The notes below the pieces were generated by a model. The model was not told the origin of the DNA. It saw only the letters and a list, made by a program, of their open reading frames with translations, and made no database searches. From Sphingomonas faeni (lineage in GTDB: Bacteria > Pseudomonadota > Alphaproteobacteria > Sphingomonadales > Sphingomonadaceae), in NCBI RefSeq assembly GCF_023195535.1, contig NZ_JALPNF010000002.1, positions 434,001 through 498,000 of the forward strand: a DNA stretch of 64,000 nucleotides, in the 5' to 3' direction. Positions 18,344-27,150 of the stretch are shown here, in pieces. How positions within the stretch are numbered: the first letter of the stretch is position 1; each line of letters begins with the position of its first letter. A program made the translations under genes and the position numbers.

Positions 18344-18360
18344 GGGCACGAGGATGCAGC

Positions 18361-19833
18361 ATGACCGAACATGTCGACGTGATCGTGGTGGGTGCCGGCA
18401 TTTCCGGGATCGGCACCGGCTACCACCTTCAGACGCGCTGCCCCGACCGGACCTACATGATCCTCGAGGGGCGGCAGTCGATGGGCGGGACGTGGGACCT
18501 GTTCCGCTATCCCGGCATCCGCTCCGACTCGGACATGCACACGCTCGGGTTCGTCTTCCACCCCTGGACGGCGGCCAAGTCGATCGCCGACGGCCCCTCG
18601 ATCCGCGCCTATGTCGAGGAAACGGCGCACGCGTACGGCATCGACCGGAAGATCCGCTACGGTCATCACGTCAAGTCCGCAGCGTGGTCGACCGAGGACG
18701 CGCGCTGGACGGTCGAGGCTACGGGACCCGACGGGCCGGTCACGCTGACCTGCAACTTCCTCTCGATGTGCGCGGGCTATTATAATTACGCCAAGGCCTA
18801 TTCGCCCGATTTCGAGGGCGCGGAGAGCTTTGCCGGGCAGATCGTCCACCCGCAATTCTGGCCCGAGGACCTCGACTATAGCGGCAAGCGGGTCGTCGTG
18901 ATCGGCAGCGGCGCGACCGCCGTGACGCTGGTGCCGACGATGGCGCAGACCGCCGCGCACGTGACGATGCTCCAGCGCTCGCCGACGTACATCGTCGCGC
19001 GACCCGGCGAGGACAGCGTCGCCAACTGGCTACGCGGCAAGCTGCCCGCCAAGGCGGCCTACGGCATCACGCGGTGGAAGAACGTGCTGATGGGGATGTT
19101 CTTCTACCGGATGGCGCGGAAGAAGCCGGCGGTCGTCAAGGAGCGGATGATCGGCATGGTCCGCGATCAGCTCGGCCCCGACTATGACGTCGCGACGCAT
19201 TTCACGCCGCGCTACAATCCGTGGGACCAGCGCGTCTGCCTGGTGCCCGACGGCGACCTGTTCACCGCGATCAACGCCGGCACCGCCTCGATCGTCACCG
19301 ACACGATCGCCCGCATCACGCCCGACGGTATCCATCTCGATTCGGGGAAGGACCTGCTCGCCGACGTGATCGTCACCGCCACCGGGCTCGAACTGCAATT
19401 GATGAGCGGGGTCGCGTTCAGCCTCGACGGCAAGCCTATCGAGCTTGCCGGGCGGCTCCAGTACAAGGGGATGATGTTCGACGGCGTGCCGAACCTGTCC
19501 TCGACCTTCGGCTACACCAACGCGTCGTGGACGCTGAAGGCCGACCTGACCGCGGTGTACGTCTGCCGCCTGCTCAATACGATGAAGAAGCGCGGCCTGC
19601 GCCAGGCGACCCCGCACAACGACGACCCGACCATGAAGAACGAAGCGTTTCTCGACTTCAGCTCAGGCTATGTCCAGCGTGCCGCCGCGGCGCTGCCGAC
19701 GCAGGGAGAGCGCAAACCCTGGAAGCTCAACCAGAACTACGCGCTGGACCTGATGGCCCTGAAGCTCGGCTCGGTCGACGACGCGATGCAGTTCTCGAAC
19801 CCCGCCAAGGCGAGATCCAGGGTGCCCGCGTAA
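18361..19833 (+). CDS. flavin-containing monooxygenase, Baeyer-Villiger type
   Basis: A 490-residue FAD/NADPH oxygenase. The FAD fold is VVGAGISGIGTG (9-20) and the NADPH fold is VVIGSGATAV. Residues 157-168 (FAGQIVHPQFWP) match the FxGxxxHxxxWP fingerprint of type I Baeyer-Villiger monooxygenases exactly. FRYPGIRSDSDMHTLGF (49-65) is also typical of these enzymes. Such enzymes insert oxygen beside ketones or oxidise sulfides and amines. The natural substrate cannot be told. It converges with the SH3 gene at 19849 across 15 bases. No linked alcohol dehydrogenase or lactonase is present. Confidence 0.93.
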   Translation: MTEHVDVIVVGAGISGIGTGYHLQTRCPDRTYMILEGRQSMGGTWDLFRYPGIRSDSDMHTLGFVFHPWTAAKSIADGPSIRAYVEETAHAYGIDRKIRYGHHVKSAAWSTEDARWTVEATGPDGPVTLTCNFLSMCAGYYNYAKAYSPDFEGAESFAGQIVHPQFWPEDLDYSGKRVVVIGSGATAVTLVPTMAQTAAHVTMLQRSPTYIVARPGEDSVANWLRGKLPAKAAYGITRWKNVLMGMFFYRMARKKPAVVKERMIGMVRDQLGPDYDVATHFTPRYNPWDQRVCLVPDGDLFTAINAGTASIVTDTIARITPDGIHLDSGKDLLADVIVTATGLELQLMSGVAFSLDGKPIELAGRLQYKGMMFDGVPNLSSTFGYTNASWTLKADLTAVYVCRLLNTMKKRGLRQATPHNDDPTMKNEAFLDFSSGYVQRAAAALPTQGERKPWKLNQNYALDLMALKLGSVDDAMQFSNPAKARSRVPA

Positions 19834-19848
19834 TCGAGCGAAACGGCG

Positions 19849-20346
19849 TCAGGGCAGCGTTTCGCCCGCTTCGACGCCCCACAGGCCGCTGATCGCGACG
19901 AACCCCGCCTGCCCTTTCACGTCCATCCGGCACCAGCCATTGGCGCACTGGCTCAAACGCCCCACGACACCCGGTGCCGCGCGCCAAACCAGCCTGCTCG
20001 ACGCGCTGGGCTTCTCGCGCAACTCGGCGGGGGTGGGTCCGCGTACGATCGCCGTCCGCGTACCGCTCAGCAGGTTTGCCTGCATCCAGCCCTCCGTCCC
20101 ATCGGGGTCGGCGATCTTGCGCCATTGCTTGAAAATCGCAACGACCTTGATCGGCAGATCCTGACGCTGGTACAGCCAGCTCGCTGGATACGTCCGCGCA
20201 GGCCCGGTTCGCATGCGCGCGCGCGTTGCCGAGATCGACGCGTAATAGGGCACGCTCCGCTTCGCATCCGCAGCGATCGCAGGGTCCGGCACCAGCGCCA
20301 CGATAACGAAAGCGGAAAGCGCGGCGGCGAAAATGCGCATGGTCAT
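19849..20346 (-). CDS. secreted SH3-domain protein
   Basis: A 165-residue protein with a signal peptide (about 1-25, ending AIAA) and a bacterial SH3-like region of two repeats. The first runs through ARMRTGPARTYPASWLYQRQDLPIKVV and the second through REKPSASSRLVWRAAPGVVGRL, with WMQANLL and WCRMDVKGQAGFV closing them. Bacterial SH3 domains commonly bind cell-wall peptides, so a periplasmic wall-associated role is likely but inferred. It is transcribed away from the dehydrogenase at 20451. Confidence 0.88.
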   Translation of the reverse strand: MTMRIFAAALSAFVIVALVPDPAIAADAKRSVPYYASISATRARMRTGPARTYPASWLYQRQDLPIKVVAIFKQWRKIADPDGTEGWMQANLLSGTRTAIVRGPTPAELREKPSASSRLVWRAAPGVVGRLSQCANGWCRMDVKGQAGFVAISGLWGVEAGETLP

Positions 20347-20450
20347 GTCCTAACTGGCGAAACGACGTCCTATCGCGACGAACCGCTTTGCTCAACCGAA
20401 GTTGACGGCTCCACGTTGACGCGCGAGAGCGCCTTCGCCAAGCCATCCGC

Positions 20451-21449
20451 ATGATCGACACACGCCGCTGTCCGAACCCGAAGGTCGTCGTCACCCGCGA
20501 ACTGGCGGACACGCTGATGGACCGGATGGAGGCGCTGTTCGATACGCATAACAATCGCGCCGATGCCAAGCTGACACGCGACCAGCTCGCCGCCGCGATG
20601 GCGGACTGCGACGTGCTGGTCCCGACCGTGACCGACGACATCGACGCTGCCCTGATTGCCGGCGCTGGCGACCGCCTGAAGCTGATCGCGAACTATGGCG
20701 CGGGCGTGAACCATATCGACCTTAAGGCGGCGCGTGCCCGCGGCATCATCGTCACCAACACACCGGGGGTCCTCACCGAGGACACCGCCGACATGACGAT
20801 GGCGCTGATCCTGTCGGTCCCTCGCCGCCTGGCCGAGGGCGAGAAGCTGGTGCGGTCGGGCCAGTGGAACGGCTGGAGCCCGGGCGGGATGCTCGGCCAC
20901 CGGATCGGCGGCAAGGCGCTCGGAATCGTCGGGATGGGACGGATCGGCCAGGCGGTCGCGCTGAGGGCACGCGCGTTCGGGTTGACGATCCATTATCACA
21001 ATCGCACCCGCCTCCCCGCGGTCCGCGAGGCGCAACTGGCGGCGACGTGGCACGAGTCGCTCGACGAGATGCTCGGCGCGGTCGACGTCGTGACGATCCA
21101 CACGCCGCTCAATCCCGACAGCCGGGACCTGCTCGATGCGCGGCGGATCGCGCTGATGCAGCCGCACGTCTACCTGATCAATGCGGCACGCGGCGGGATC
21201 GTCGACGAGGCGGCCTTGGTCGAGGCGCTGGAGAACGGGCGGCTCGCCGGCGCTGGGCTCGATGTCTGGGCGCACGAGCCGGCGATCGATCCCCGCCTGC
21301 TCGCGCTGCCCAACGTCGTGATGCTGCCGCACATGGGCTCGGCGACGCTCGAAGGCCGGATGGCGTCGGGCGAACGCGTGATCCAGAATATCCGGATGTG
21401 GGCCGACGGCCACCGCCCCCCGGATCAGGTGCTCGACGGCTGGCTGTAA
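20451..21449 (+). CDS. D-2-hydroxyacid dehydrogenase (glyoxylate/hydroxypyruvate reductase-like)
   Basis: A 332-residue D-isomer-specific dehydrogenase. The nucleotide fold GIVGMGRIGQ is at 158-167, and the catalytic residues are Arg247 (NAARGG), Glu276 (AHEP) and His294 (LPHMGSAT). The GAGVNHID segment fits the glyoxylate/formate dehydrogenase branch. HNRTR after the second strand of the nucleotide fold would favour NADP, which is inference. It interconverts 2-oxoacids such as glyoxylate or hydroxypyruvate with the D-hydroxyacid. It appears to be a single-gene unit. Confidence 0.93.
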   Translation: MIDTRRCPNPKVVVTRELADTLMDRMEALFDTHNNRADAKLTRDQLAAAMADCDVLVPTVTDDIDAALIAGAGDRLKLIANYGAGVNHIDLKAARARGIIVTNTPGVLTEDTADMTMALILSVPRRLAEGEKLVRSGQWNGWSPGGMLGHRIGGKALGIVGMGRIGQAVALRARAFGLTIHYHNRTRLPAVREAQLAATWHESLDEMLGAVDVVTIHTPLNPDSRDLLDARRIALMQPHVYLINAARGGIVDEAALVEALENGRLAGAGLDVWAHEPAIDPRLLALPNVVMLPHMGSATLEGRMASGERVIQNIRMWADGHRPPDQVLDGWL

Positions 21450-21537
21450 CGCCCGAAAACAATCTGGATCAATTGCTAGGAACCGATCCCGCGGTGCGGC
21501 ATTTGTTGGATACCCCCGGAGAGACAGGAGTATCCCC

Positions 21538-21729
21538 ATGAAGAAGTTCGCCGTTTCCGCCCTGCTGATCGCATCCGCCGTGTCGATGAGCGCCTGCTCG
21601 ACGCTCAAGGGCGCAGGCATCGGTGCCGCCGGTGGCGCAGGCGTCGCGGCAGCCACTGGCGGTAGCGTCGAAAAGGGTGCTGCCGTCGGTGGTGCGGGTG
21701 GCGCAGTGGTCGGCACCGTCGCCGACTGA
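21538..21729 (+). CDS. small glycine-zipper lipoprotein
   Basis: A 63-residue lipoprotein. Positive MKK, a hydrophobic run, then SMSAC with Cys20 as the lipidation site. The mature part is only about 44 residues, dominated by Gly/Ala zipper repeats (GAGIGAAGGAGVAAATGG and GAAVGGAGGAVVGTVAD). Such proteins sit in the outer membrane and resemble the osmotically induced OsmB/glycine-zipper group. GGAG in the leader is a good ribosome site. It stands alone before a palindromic repeat element. Confidence 0.88.
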   Translation: MKKFAVSALLIASAVSMSACSTLKGAGIGAAGGAGVAAATGGSVEKGAAVGGAGGAVVGTVAD

Positions 21730-21807
21730 TCCAGCACTTGGTGGGACATGCGGGACTATCGCCCCTGTCCCACCAAACTACGGCATCCGACAGTTTCACG
21801 AGCCGCT

Positions 21808-21930
21808 AATCCTCCCCCGCCAGGGGGAGGTGGCACCGAAGGTGACGGAGGGGGAGGACGCGGAACGGAGATTTCCCGCTCCTCCCCTTCCGTCTGGCAA
21901 GAGCCAGCCACCTCCCCCTGCGGGGGACGA
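21808..21930. repeat. palindromic repeat element, family B, copy 1
   Basis: Starts CCTCCCCCGCCAGGGGGAGG and ends CCACCTCCCCCTGCGGGGGA, with internal ACGGAGGGGGAGG and CTCCCCTTCCGTCTGG forming a nested stem. Closely similar copies occur at about 32985 and 48227. Intergenic and non-coding. Confidence 0.85.
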
Positions 21931-21944
21931 CAAATCCAACGCTC

Positions 21945-22235
21945 CTAGACCGCGCGCATCCAGTGCGTCCGCGTTACCGTCCCGGTCATCACCTTCGACC
22001 CGAACGCCTTGATGATCTTGGCCGCATCGGCACTGTTCATCAGCACGACCCGCGTTCCACCCGACGGAAGCGTCTCGATCGCACTGATGGTCGCACCGTG
22101 CTTCTTGCACATCGCAACAACCTGAGGCTGCTCGACGCTAACGTTCACCGCGCGCGAGATCGGTACGACGGTCTCGGCAACCTGCTTTTCGACGGCCTGC
22201 TTATCGAGGGCCGGCTTGTCTGCGCCGGTCGTCAC
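21945..22235 (-). CDS. hypothetical protein
   Basis: A 96-residue protein if read from GTG at 22235, or 112 from ATG at 22283. It contains AVNVSVEQPQVVAMCKKHGATISAIETLPSGG, then RVVLMNSADAAKIIKAFGSKV and a basic C-terminus. The alternation of strands and helices suggests a small alpha/beta domain. No family recognised and no signal peptide. The GTG overlaps the stop of a 14-codon frame (ATG at 22279), which may be chance. Codon pattern looks genuine, but start choice is uncertain. Confidence 0.6.
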   Translation of the reverse strand: MTTGADKPALDKQAVEKQVAETVVPISRAVNVSVEQPQVVAMCKKHGATISAIETLPSGGTRVVLMNSADAAKIIKAFGSKVMTGTVTRTHWMRAV

Positions 22236-22392
22236 GAAGCCAACGCCTCGATTGCGATGTAAGGATAGATGGTCATGCGGCATTCCCGGCTCGGAGCGGG
22301 AGCGCAAAGCATCTCTCAGTCGCAACCTGCCCGTACGAAGCGTCGCGATGGGTCGAGTATGCGCGCAATGCCCGGAAACGGCAATGGCCGCG

Positions 22393-23019
22393 CTACGTCC
22401 GCACCTTCAGCAGGGCCAGTCCGAAGCCGATGAAGATCCCCCCCGTCACCCGGTCGAACGCCCGCCGCAGCGCTGGCCGTGTCAGGTATCTGGCGAGGGT
22501 CCGCCCACCCGCCGCATAGATGCCGTACCAGATGCTCTCGACCACCGCGAAGGTCGCGACGAGGATCGCGAACTGCGGTGCCTGCGGCGATGCGCGATCG
22601 ACGAATTGCGGGAGAAAGGCCGCGGCGAATAACAGCAGCTTGGGGTTGCTGATACCGATGACGAACCCGCCGCGGAACAGCCGGCGGGCGGAAACCGTCA
22701 CCGGCAACGCGTCCGCGCCGACGTCGATCGGAGACCCTGCACCGCGCCATGCCTTGATGCCGAGAAATATGAGGTACGCGACACCCGCATAGCGCAACGC
22801 ATCGAACACGCGGGGCCATGCCGCCAGCAACGCCGAAACACCCGCCGCCGACGCCGCCAGCACGAGCACCAGCGCGGTCAGGCACCCCGCCATCGCCGCG
22901 ATGCTGCGGCGCATACCGAACGTCACGCTGCGCGTCATGACGTGCAGCATGTTCGGCCCTGGCGTCCCGCACAGCAGGACTATCGCAACCACGAACAGCC
23001 ACCATGCGTGTAGCGTCAT
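22393..23019 (-). CDS. LysE family exporter
   Basis: A 208-residue polytopic membrane protein with about six hydrophobic segments. The N-terminal GTPGPN motif (18-23) is the signature of the LysE/RhtB family, which exports amino acids and related small molecules by proton exchange. The GISNPKLLLFAAAFLPQF segment also fits. Substrate cannot be assigned. It is preceded at 23052-23080 by a striking palindrome that also matches an EcfG-type promoter, so stress control is possible. Confidence 0.92.
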   Translation of the reverse strand: MTLHAWWLFVVAIVLLCGTPGPNMLHVMTRSVTFGMRRSIAAMAGCLTALVLVLAASAAGVSALLAAWPRVFDALRYAGVAYLIFLGIKAWRGAGSPIDVGADALPVTVSARRLFRGGFVIGISNPKLLLFAAAFLPQFVDRASPQAPQFAILVATFAVVESIWYGIYAAGGRTLARYLTRPALRRAFDRVTGGIFIGFGLALLKVRT

Positions 23020-23051
23020 ATTTGCCCCTTGCCCTTTCGATAGACCGTCTC

Positions 23052-23080
23052 GGAACGACTAGCGTAACGCTGGTCGTTCC
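23052..23080 (-). promoter_or_regulatory. 29-bp palindrome with EcfG-like promoter elements on both strands
   Basis: GGAACGAC (23052-23059) and GTCGTTCC (23073-23080) flank AGCGT-A-ACGCT. On the minus strand this gives GGAAC (23080-23076), an 18-base spacer, and CGTT (23057-23054), about 35 bases before the LysE start. The plus strand carries the same elements. General-stress sigma EcfG prefers GGAAC with about 16-17 bases to CGTT. It could instead be an operator. Confidence 0.45.
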
Positions 23081-23154
23081 GGCACCCCGCCGAGAGACGG
23101 TATCCGGGCATAGCGCGTCATCCCGAACCAGATCGAACGCTCCAGACCAAACCC

Positions 23155-23236
23155 GTTACCCCAGCGAAAGCTGGGGTCTCGTCATGAGACTCCGTTCGCC
23201 TGTCACGAGGGAGACCCCAGCTTTCGCTGGGGTGAC
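23155..23236. repeat. palindromic repeat element, family A, copy 1
   Basis: Arms of about 26 bases: ACCCCAGCGAAAGCTGGGGT within 23155-23180 and ACCCCAGCTTTCGCTGGGGT within 23211-23236, separated by a 30-base loop. Each arm is itself palindromic. TTTTT follows at 23241 on the plus strand. Same family at 35988 and 51572. Confidence 0.88.
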
Positions 23237-23331
23237 GGAATTTTTAATGGATTGGCGACTCATCACAGGCATGATGCAGCCCGACACCTCAAGCAAGTGC
23301 ACGGGAGATGGCCCCGCGAAGCCGCTGCGCC

Positions 23332-24735
23332 TCAATCGCCCGTCAAAATCCGATCGACCAACTGCCCGACACTCGGCACGAACCCGTTGGAATAGAACGG
23401 GTCCTTCTTGAAATTATACGCCGCATGGCCCGCGAACATCAAATTCTGGTCGATGTCGCCGCCGTGCGCGATGTCCTGCAGCGTCTTCTGGATGCAGAAG
23501 CTGCGCGGGTCGGCCAGCCGCCCGGTCGAGTTCGTCTCGGTATCCGCCCAGCTGGAGAACGAGCATTGCGACAGGCAGCCCATGCAGTCCGCCTGGTCCT
23601 TGCGGATCATGCCCTTCTCGGTCGGGCTGACGAACACCAGCGTGTTGTCCGGCGTCTTGAGCGCATCGGTATAGCCCTCGCCGAACCACTGGCGCGCGCG
23701 TAGCAGGTCGTTGCGCGTGACCCAGAAGTTCTTGCCCTTCACGCCGACGTCGAGCTGGAAGACGTGATCGCCGGCCTCCTGCGTCGAGAACGCGACCTGA
23801 CGCTCGGACCGCGCCTCGAGCGAGCGCAGGAACGGGTTGCGCACCGCCGACGAATAGAACCCGGTCGGCGAGAACTTGTGCAGCAGCACGTCGCCGGGCT
23901 CGATCTGGGTCAGCGCGTCTTTCCACCCCTGCGGGATCGGGCTCTCGCGCGTCAGCAGCGGGCGGGTGCCGAACTGGAACGCGATCGTGCCGAGTTCCGG
24001 ATTGTCGATCCAGTCGTTCCAATCGCGTAGATACCAGACGCCGCCCGCCATCACGATCGGCACGTCGTCGCTGATGCCGCCCTCACGCATCACGTCGCGG
24101 AGTTCCTTCACGCGCGGATACGGGTCCTGCGGCTTCAGCGGATCCTCAGCGTTCGACAGGCCGTTATGCCCGCCTGCGAGCCAGGGATCCTCGTACACGA
24201 CCGCGGCAAGCCATTCGGCCGCCTTCGAATAGGCGCGCTTCCACAACGCACGAAACGCGCGCCCCGAACTGACGATCGGCAGATAGCTGACGCCGTAGGA
24301 CGCGGTGATCTCGCTGAGCTTGTACGGCATCCCCGCACCGCAGGTGACGCCCGCGACCTTGCCGCGCGTCCGCTCCAGCACGCCGTGCAGTATCCGCTGC
24401 GCGCCGCCCATTTCCCACAGCACGTTGATGTTGATCGCGCCCTTGCCGTCGGCGATCTCGTACGCACGCTCGACCTGCTGGACCGCGCCCTCGATCGCAT
24501 ATTCGACCAGCTCCTCGTGGCGCGCGCGGCGCGTCAGCGCCTGATAGACCTGCGGAATGATCTTGCCATCGGGATCGTAGCTGTCGGCGTTGACCGCCGA
24601 GACGGTACCGATGCCACCCGCGGCGGCCCAGGCGCCGGCCGAGGCGTGGTTGGTCGCCGCGACGCCCTTGCCGCCTTCCACCAGAGGCCAGACTTCCCGA
24701 CCGTTATAGACGATAGGCTTCAGGCCCTTGAACAC
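23332..24735 (-). CDS. NAD(P)H-dependent flavin oxidoreductase (nitronate monooxygenase-like) with C-terminal Cys cluster
   Basis: A 467-residue TIM-barrel flavoprotein of the nitronate monooxygenase / 2-nitropropane dioxygenase superfamily. TCGAGMPYKL, IVMAGGVWYLRDW and AFQFGTRPLLTRE correspond to flavin-phosphate and active-site loops. It is about 100 residues longer than usual enzymes, and the extension holds Cys384, Cys387 and Cys391 (CMGCLSQC) plus Cys414. This spacing could bind iron-sulfur or zinc. Annotated relatives are usually called only nitronate monooxygenase; true substrate is unknown. Confidence 0.85.
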   Translation of the reverse strand: MFKGLKPIVYNGREVWPLVEGGKGVAATNHASAGAWAAAGGIGTVSAVNADSYDPDGKIIPQVYQALTRRARHEELVEYAIEGAVQQVERAYEIADGKGAININVLWEMGGAQRILHGVLERTRGKVAGVTCGAGMPYKLSEITASYGVSYLPIVSSGRAFRALWKRAYSKAAEWLAAVVYEDPWLAGGHNGLSNAEDPLKPQDPYPRVKELRDVMREGGISDDVPIVMAGGVWYLRDWNDWIDNPELGTIAFQFGTRPLLTRESPIPQGWKDALTQIEPGDVLLHKFSPTGFYSSAVRNPFLRSLEARSERQVAFSTQEAGDHVFQLDVGVKGKNFWVTRNDLLRARQWFGEGYTDALKTPDNTLVFVSPTEKGMIRKDQADCMGCLSQCSFSSWADTETNSTGRLADPRSFCIQKTLQDIAHGGDIDQNLMFAGHAAYNFKKDPFYSNGFVPSVGQLVDRILTGD

Positions 24736-24804
24736 GACGTCACCTCTCCCGGAAAATACGGCCTACTAGAGCGCACGGACGCATCGTGCGAGCAAAATTG
24801 CGAC

Positions 24805-25941
24805 CTACGACAGCGCACCGGGCCGCTGCAACGCGGCTTCGTACAGATCGCGGTAGCGGGCGATCATCACGCCCTCGTCATACTCGGCGCGCGCCTTGGC
24901 CTGGTTCGCCGCCCCGACCGAGGCGCGGAGCGCAGGATCGGACACCAGAGCCTGCAACGCATCGCGCAACCGGACTTCGTTGGCGATGTCGGTCACGAAC
25001 GGCAAATTCTCGGGCGCCACCATCCGCTTCAGGTCGCCGACCGGATAGCTCGCGATCGGCAGCCCTGCCGCCATCGCCTCGACCACCGAGATCGGAAACT
25101 GCTCGCTCCGCGACGACAGCGCGAGCATGTCGAAATGGCCGATATACCGGTACGGCCGATCGAGAAATCCGGGCAGCACCAGCTTGTCTGCCATCCCCAT
25201 CGCCGCGGCGGCCTGCAGGATATTGGCGCGCTCCGGCCCCTCGCCGACGATCACCAGCCGCACCCGGCCCGACACGCCGCCGACCGCCCGCACCAGCGCG
25301 GTCAGGTCCTTCACCTCGCGCAGTCCCGCCAGCGCGCCGATCACGACTTCCTTGGCGTTGCGCGTGAAACCGGGGATCGCCTTGGGCTCGGGCTTCTGCG
25401 CGTAATAGGCGGTGCCGATGCCGTTGACGATCCGGTGGACGCGCTCGCGTGGCTGTTTCCAGGTGTTCAGCGCGATCCCCTCGAGCACCTCGGACGGCAC
25501 GGCCAACGCATGCGCCGCGCCCAGCGCGAGCCGCCGATAGATGTTGCGCTCGATCTTGAGCCCGCCGGCCTCGTCGGCGTTGAACCCGTCCTCGTGATGG
25601 ACGAGCGGCGGGGCGCCCTTCGCGAACGCACGGCGCGCCATCGCCCCGTCGATCGCACCCCAATTATACGTCAGCACCAAGTCGAACCGCCGCATATACT
25701 GCGCGATCGCCTCATAGCGCTTGACCGAGGGCTTGCCGGTCAGCGGCGGCGGAGTCTGCGCGATCTCGTAGCGGATACCCTTCGCGATCGAATCCCGCGC
25801 GCTGGTCTGCTCGGGCATCCCCGATACGATGGTATGCTTCGCGCGATCCCCGAACGCGTTCATCAACCGAACCGCCCGCGCCTCCTTGCCGCCGAGGTCG
25901 AACGAGGAATGGAGATGCAGGATGTTCACGGGTGCGGCCAT
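24805..25941 (-). CDS. glycosyltransferase family 4 protein
   Basis: A 378-residue GT-B glycosyltransferase starting MAAPVNILHLHSSFDLGGKE at ATG 25941, the classic GT4 opening; the frame extends upstream without family resemblance. The C-terminal domain has VRLVIVGEGPERANI, LPGFLDRPYRYIGHFDMLALSSRSEQFPISVVEAMAAGLPI, the nucleotide-sugar site with the family's E-x7-E element. It likely adds a sugar to a cell-surface glycan or lipid. It lies 69 bases after the flavin oxidoreductase start and no other polysaccharide genes are close. Confidence 0.9.
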   Translation of the reverse strand: MAAPVNILHLHSSFDLGGKEARAVRLMNAFGDRAKHTIVSGMPEQTSARDSIAKGIRYEIAQTPPPLTGKPSVKRYEAIAQYMRRFDLVLTYNWGAIDGAMARRAFAKGAPPLVHHEDGFNADEAGGLKIERNIYRRLALGAAHALAVPSEVLEGIALNTWKQPRERVHRIVNGIGTAYYAQKPEPKAIPGFTRNAKEVVIGALAGLREVKDLTALVRAVGGVSGRVRLVIVGEGPERANILQAAAAMGMADKLVLPGFLDRPYRYIGHFDMLALSSRSEQFPISVVEAMAAGLPIASYPVGDLKRMVAPENLPFVTDIANEVRLRDALQALVSDPALRASVGAANQAKARAEYDEGVMIARYRDLYEAALQRPGALS

Positions 25942-26143
25942 GCTGAGGCGATGCCCCATCTGGACCCTGGGTTTCAAGCACCAGATAGGGACGGCGTGCT
26001 GATCAGATGGCACGACCGATCATCCGGTACGGAGCAGGTTGCAGGCATTCCGCCCTCCCGGCCCTGATAGCTTCCCGGCCATCCCCCGCAACACGGACGC
26101 GCCGCAACCGGAGGGAGACGTCAATTCAGCAACCGGGGGAACC

Positions 26144-27103
26144 ATGAAACACGCCAGAATTGCAGCAAGCCTCATCGCTTGCGCTGCCGCACCCGCTATC
26201 GCACAGTCTGCGCCAGCAACCGTTGCCAGCGGCCCGTCCCCGACGACAACCTTATCGGGAACGCCTGCTGCGGTCGCACCGACTGGGCCGACCGAGTTTC
26301 TGGTAGGTCCTGTCGAACTTATCCAAGACGTCAACGGCACGCCTGTTCGGTTGATGATCAGCGACTATTTTCAGGTTGTCAGCCAGGGCGACGGCCTACA
26401 TCTGTTATCCAGACTCGATATCGATCTGTCTGATCTGCAACAGAAGTTTCCGTCGATCATCGGCGCCTTACCGCTGCCTAACGACAATTGCGGGAGCTAC
26501 AAGCCGGACAATTTGATCGTCTCGTTGCCGAACCGTGAGCTACGTGCCGAAGGGGATCACGCCACGATGGCGATTGCCGGCAAGGTCGACATCTGGAGTT
26601 GCTTTGAAAATCCGGTGCCCAATACCGCGATAGTTTGGAAGACCAGGCGTGTGATGGGTATCAACGTCCCGTATCCGACGTTGAAAACCTGGCCTGGAAA
26701 CCCGTTTAAGAACAAGACCGCGTCCCAGCCATTTGAGGCGACATTACCAATCTACTTCCGGAAAATAAGCGATACGTCACTCGGAATCGTTACCGGAACG
26801 CCGAGCGTCAAGCTCAAGGGCCAGTATGTTTTCATTACGAACGGTATCCTCAGCCTCGCGAAAATCGACATTAACGAGGAGGCAAGAAAGGCGCTGAGCA
26901 AAGCTATCGCGCCTAACGATCTAATAAAGTCCATTCCGGAGGAGTTTCTGGCGATGAACCCGACGATCGTGGATGCTACATTTTACGCCAAGGATGGCCT
27001 GCTGTTCGCGAGGGTCAATGCGAGCGCGGTAATTCCGCCGGCAAAGATCACCGAATGGATAACGCTTATGATGACAAAACCAACGCCCGCTCCGCTGCCC
27101 TGA
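26144..27103 (+). CDS. secreted protein of unknown function, lower GC
   Basis: A 319-residue protein with a signal peptide (about 1-21, ending AIAQ) after a GGGGGA ribosome site. The mature protein has no recognised family. It includes VELIQDVNGTPVRLMISDYFQV, a single disulfide-like pair (Cys in DNCGSY and WSCFEN), and a C-terminal helical tail. Base composition is visibly lower in GC than neighbours, with codons such as ATA, TTA and AAA more frequent. That suggests foreign origin or relaxed selection. The longer frame from 26039 lacks a signal peptide at its start. Confidence 0.75.
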   Translation: MKHARIAASLIACAAAPAIAQSAPATVASGPSPTTTLSGTPAAVAPTGPTEFLVGPVELIQDVNGTPVRLMISDYFQVVSQGDGLHLLSRLDIDLSDLQQKFPSIIGALPLPNDNCGSYKPDNLIVSLPNRELRAEGDHATMAIAGKVDIWSCFENPVPNTAIVWKTRRVMGINVPYPTLKTWPGNPFKNKTASQPFEATLPIYFRKISDTSLGIVTGTPSVKLKGQYVFITNGILSLAKIDINEEARKALSKAIAPNDLIKSIPEEFLAMNPTIVDATFYAKDGLLFARVNASAVIPPAKITEWITLMMTKPTPAPLP

Positions 27104-27108
27104 CCAGT

Positions 27109-27135
27109 GCGGGAGCCGTATCATACGGCTCCCGC
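27109..27135. terminator. bidirectional hairpin between convergent genes
   Basis: GCGGGAGCCGTA (27109-27120), loop TCA, TACGGCTCCCGC (27124-27135): a perfect 12-base stem with a three-base loop. It sits in the 47-base gap between the secreted orphan and the convergent GH130 gene and probably ends transcription from both sides. No T-run on either strand. Confidence 0.65.
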
Positions 27136-27150
27136 CGCTGCTTCAGTAGC

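Noticed and set aside
21479..21502. EcfG-like GGAAC before the glycine-zipper lipoprotein
   Set aside because: No CGTT at a fitting distance; the nearest GTT is 21 bases on, too far.
22238..22281. 14-codon frame overlapping the GTG of the hypothetical gene at 21945
   Set aside because: Overlap GTGA suggests coupling, but no ribosome site or family likeness; could be chance.
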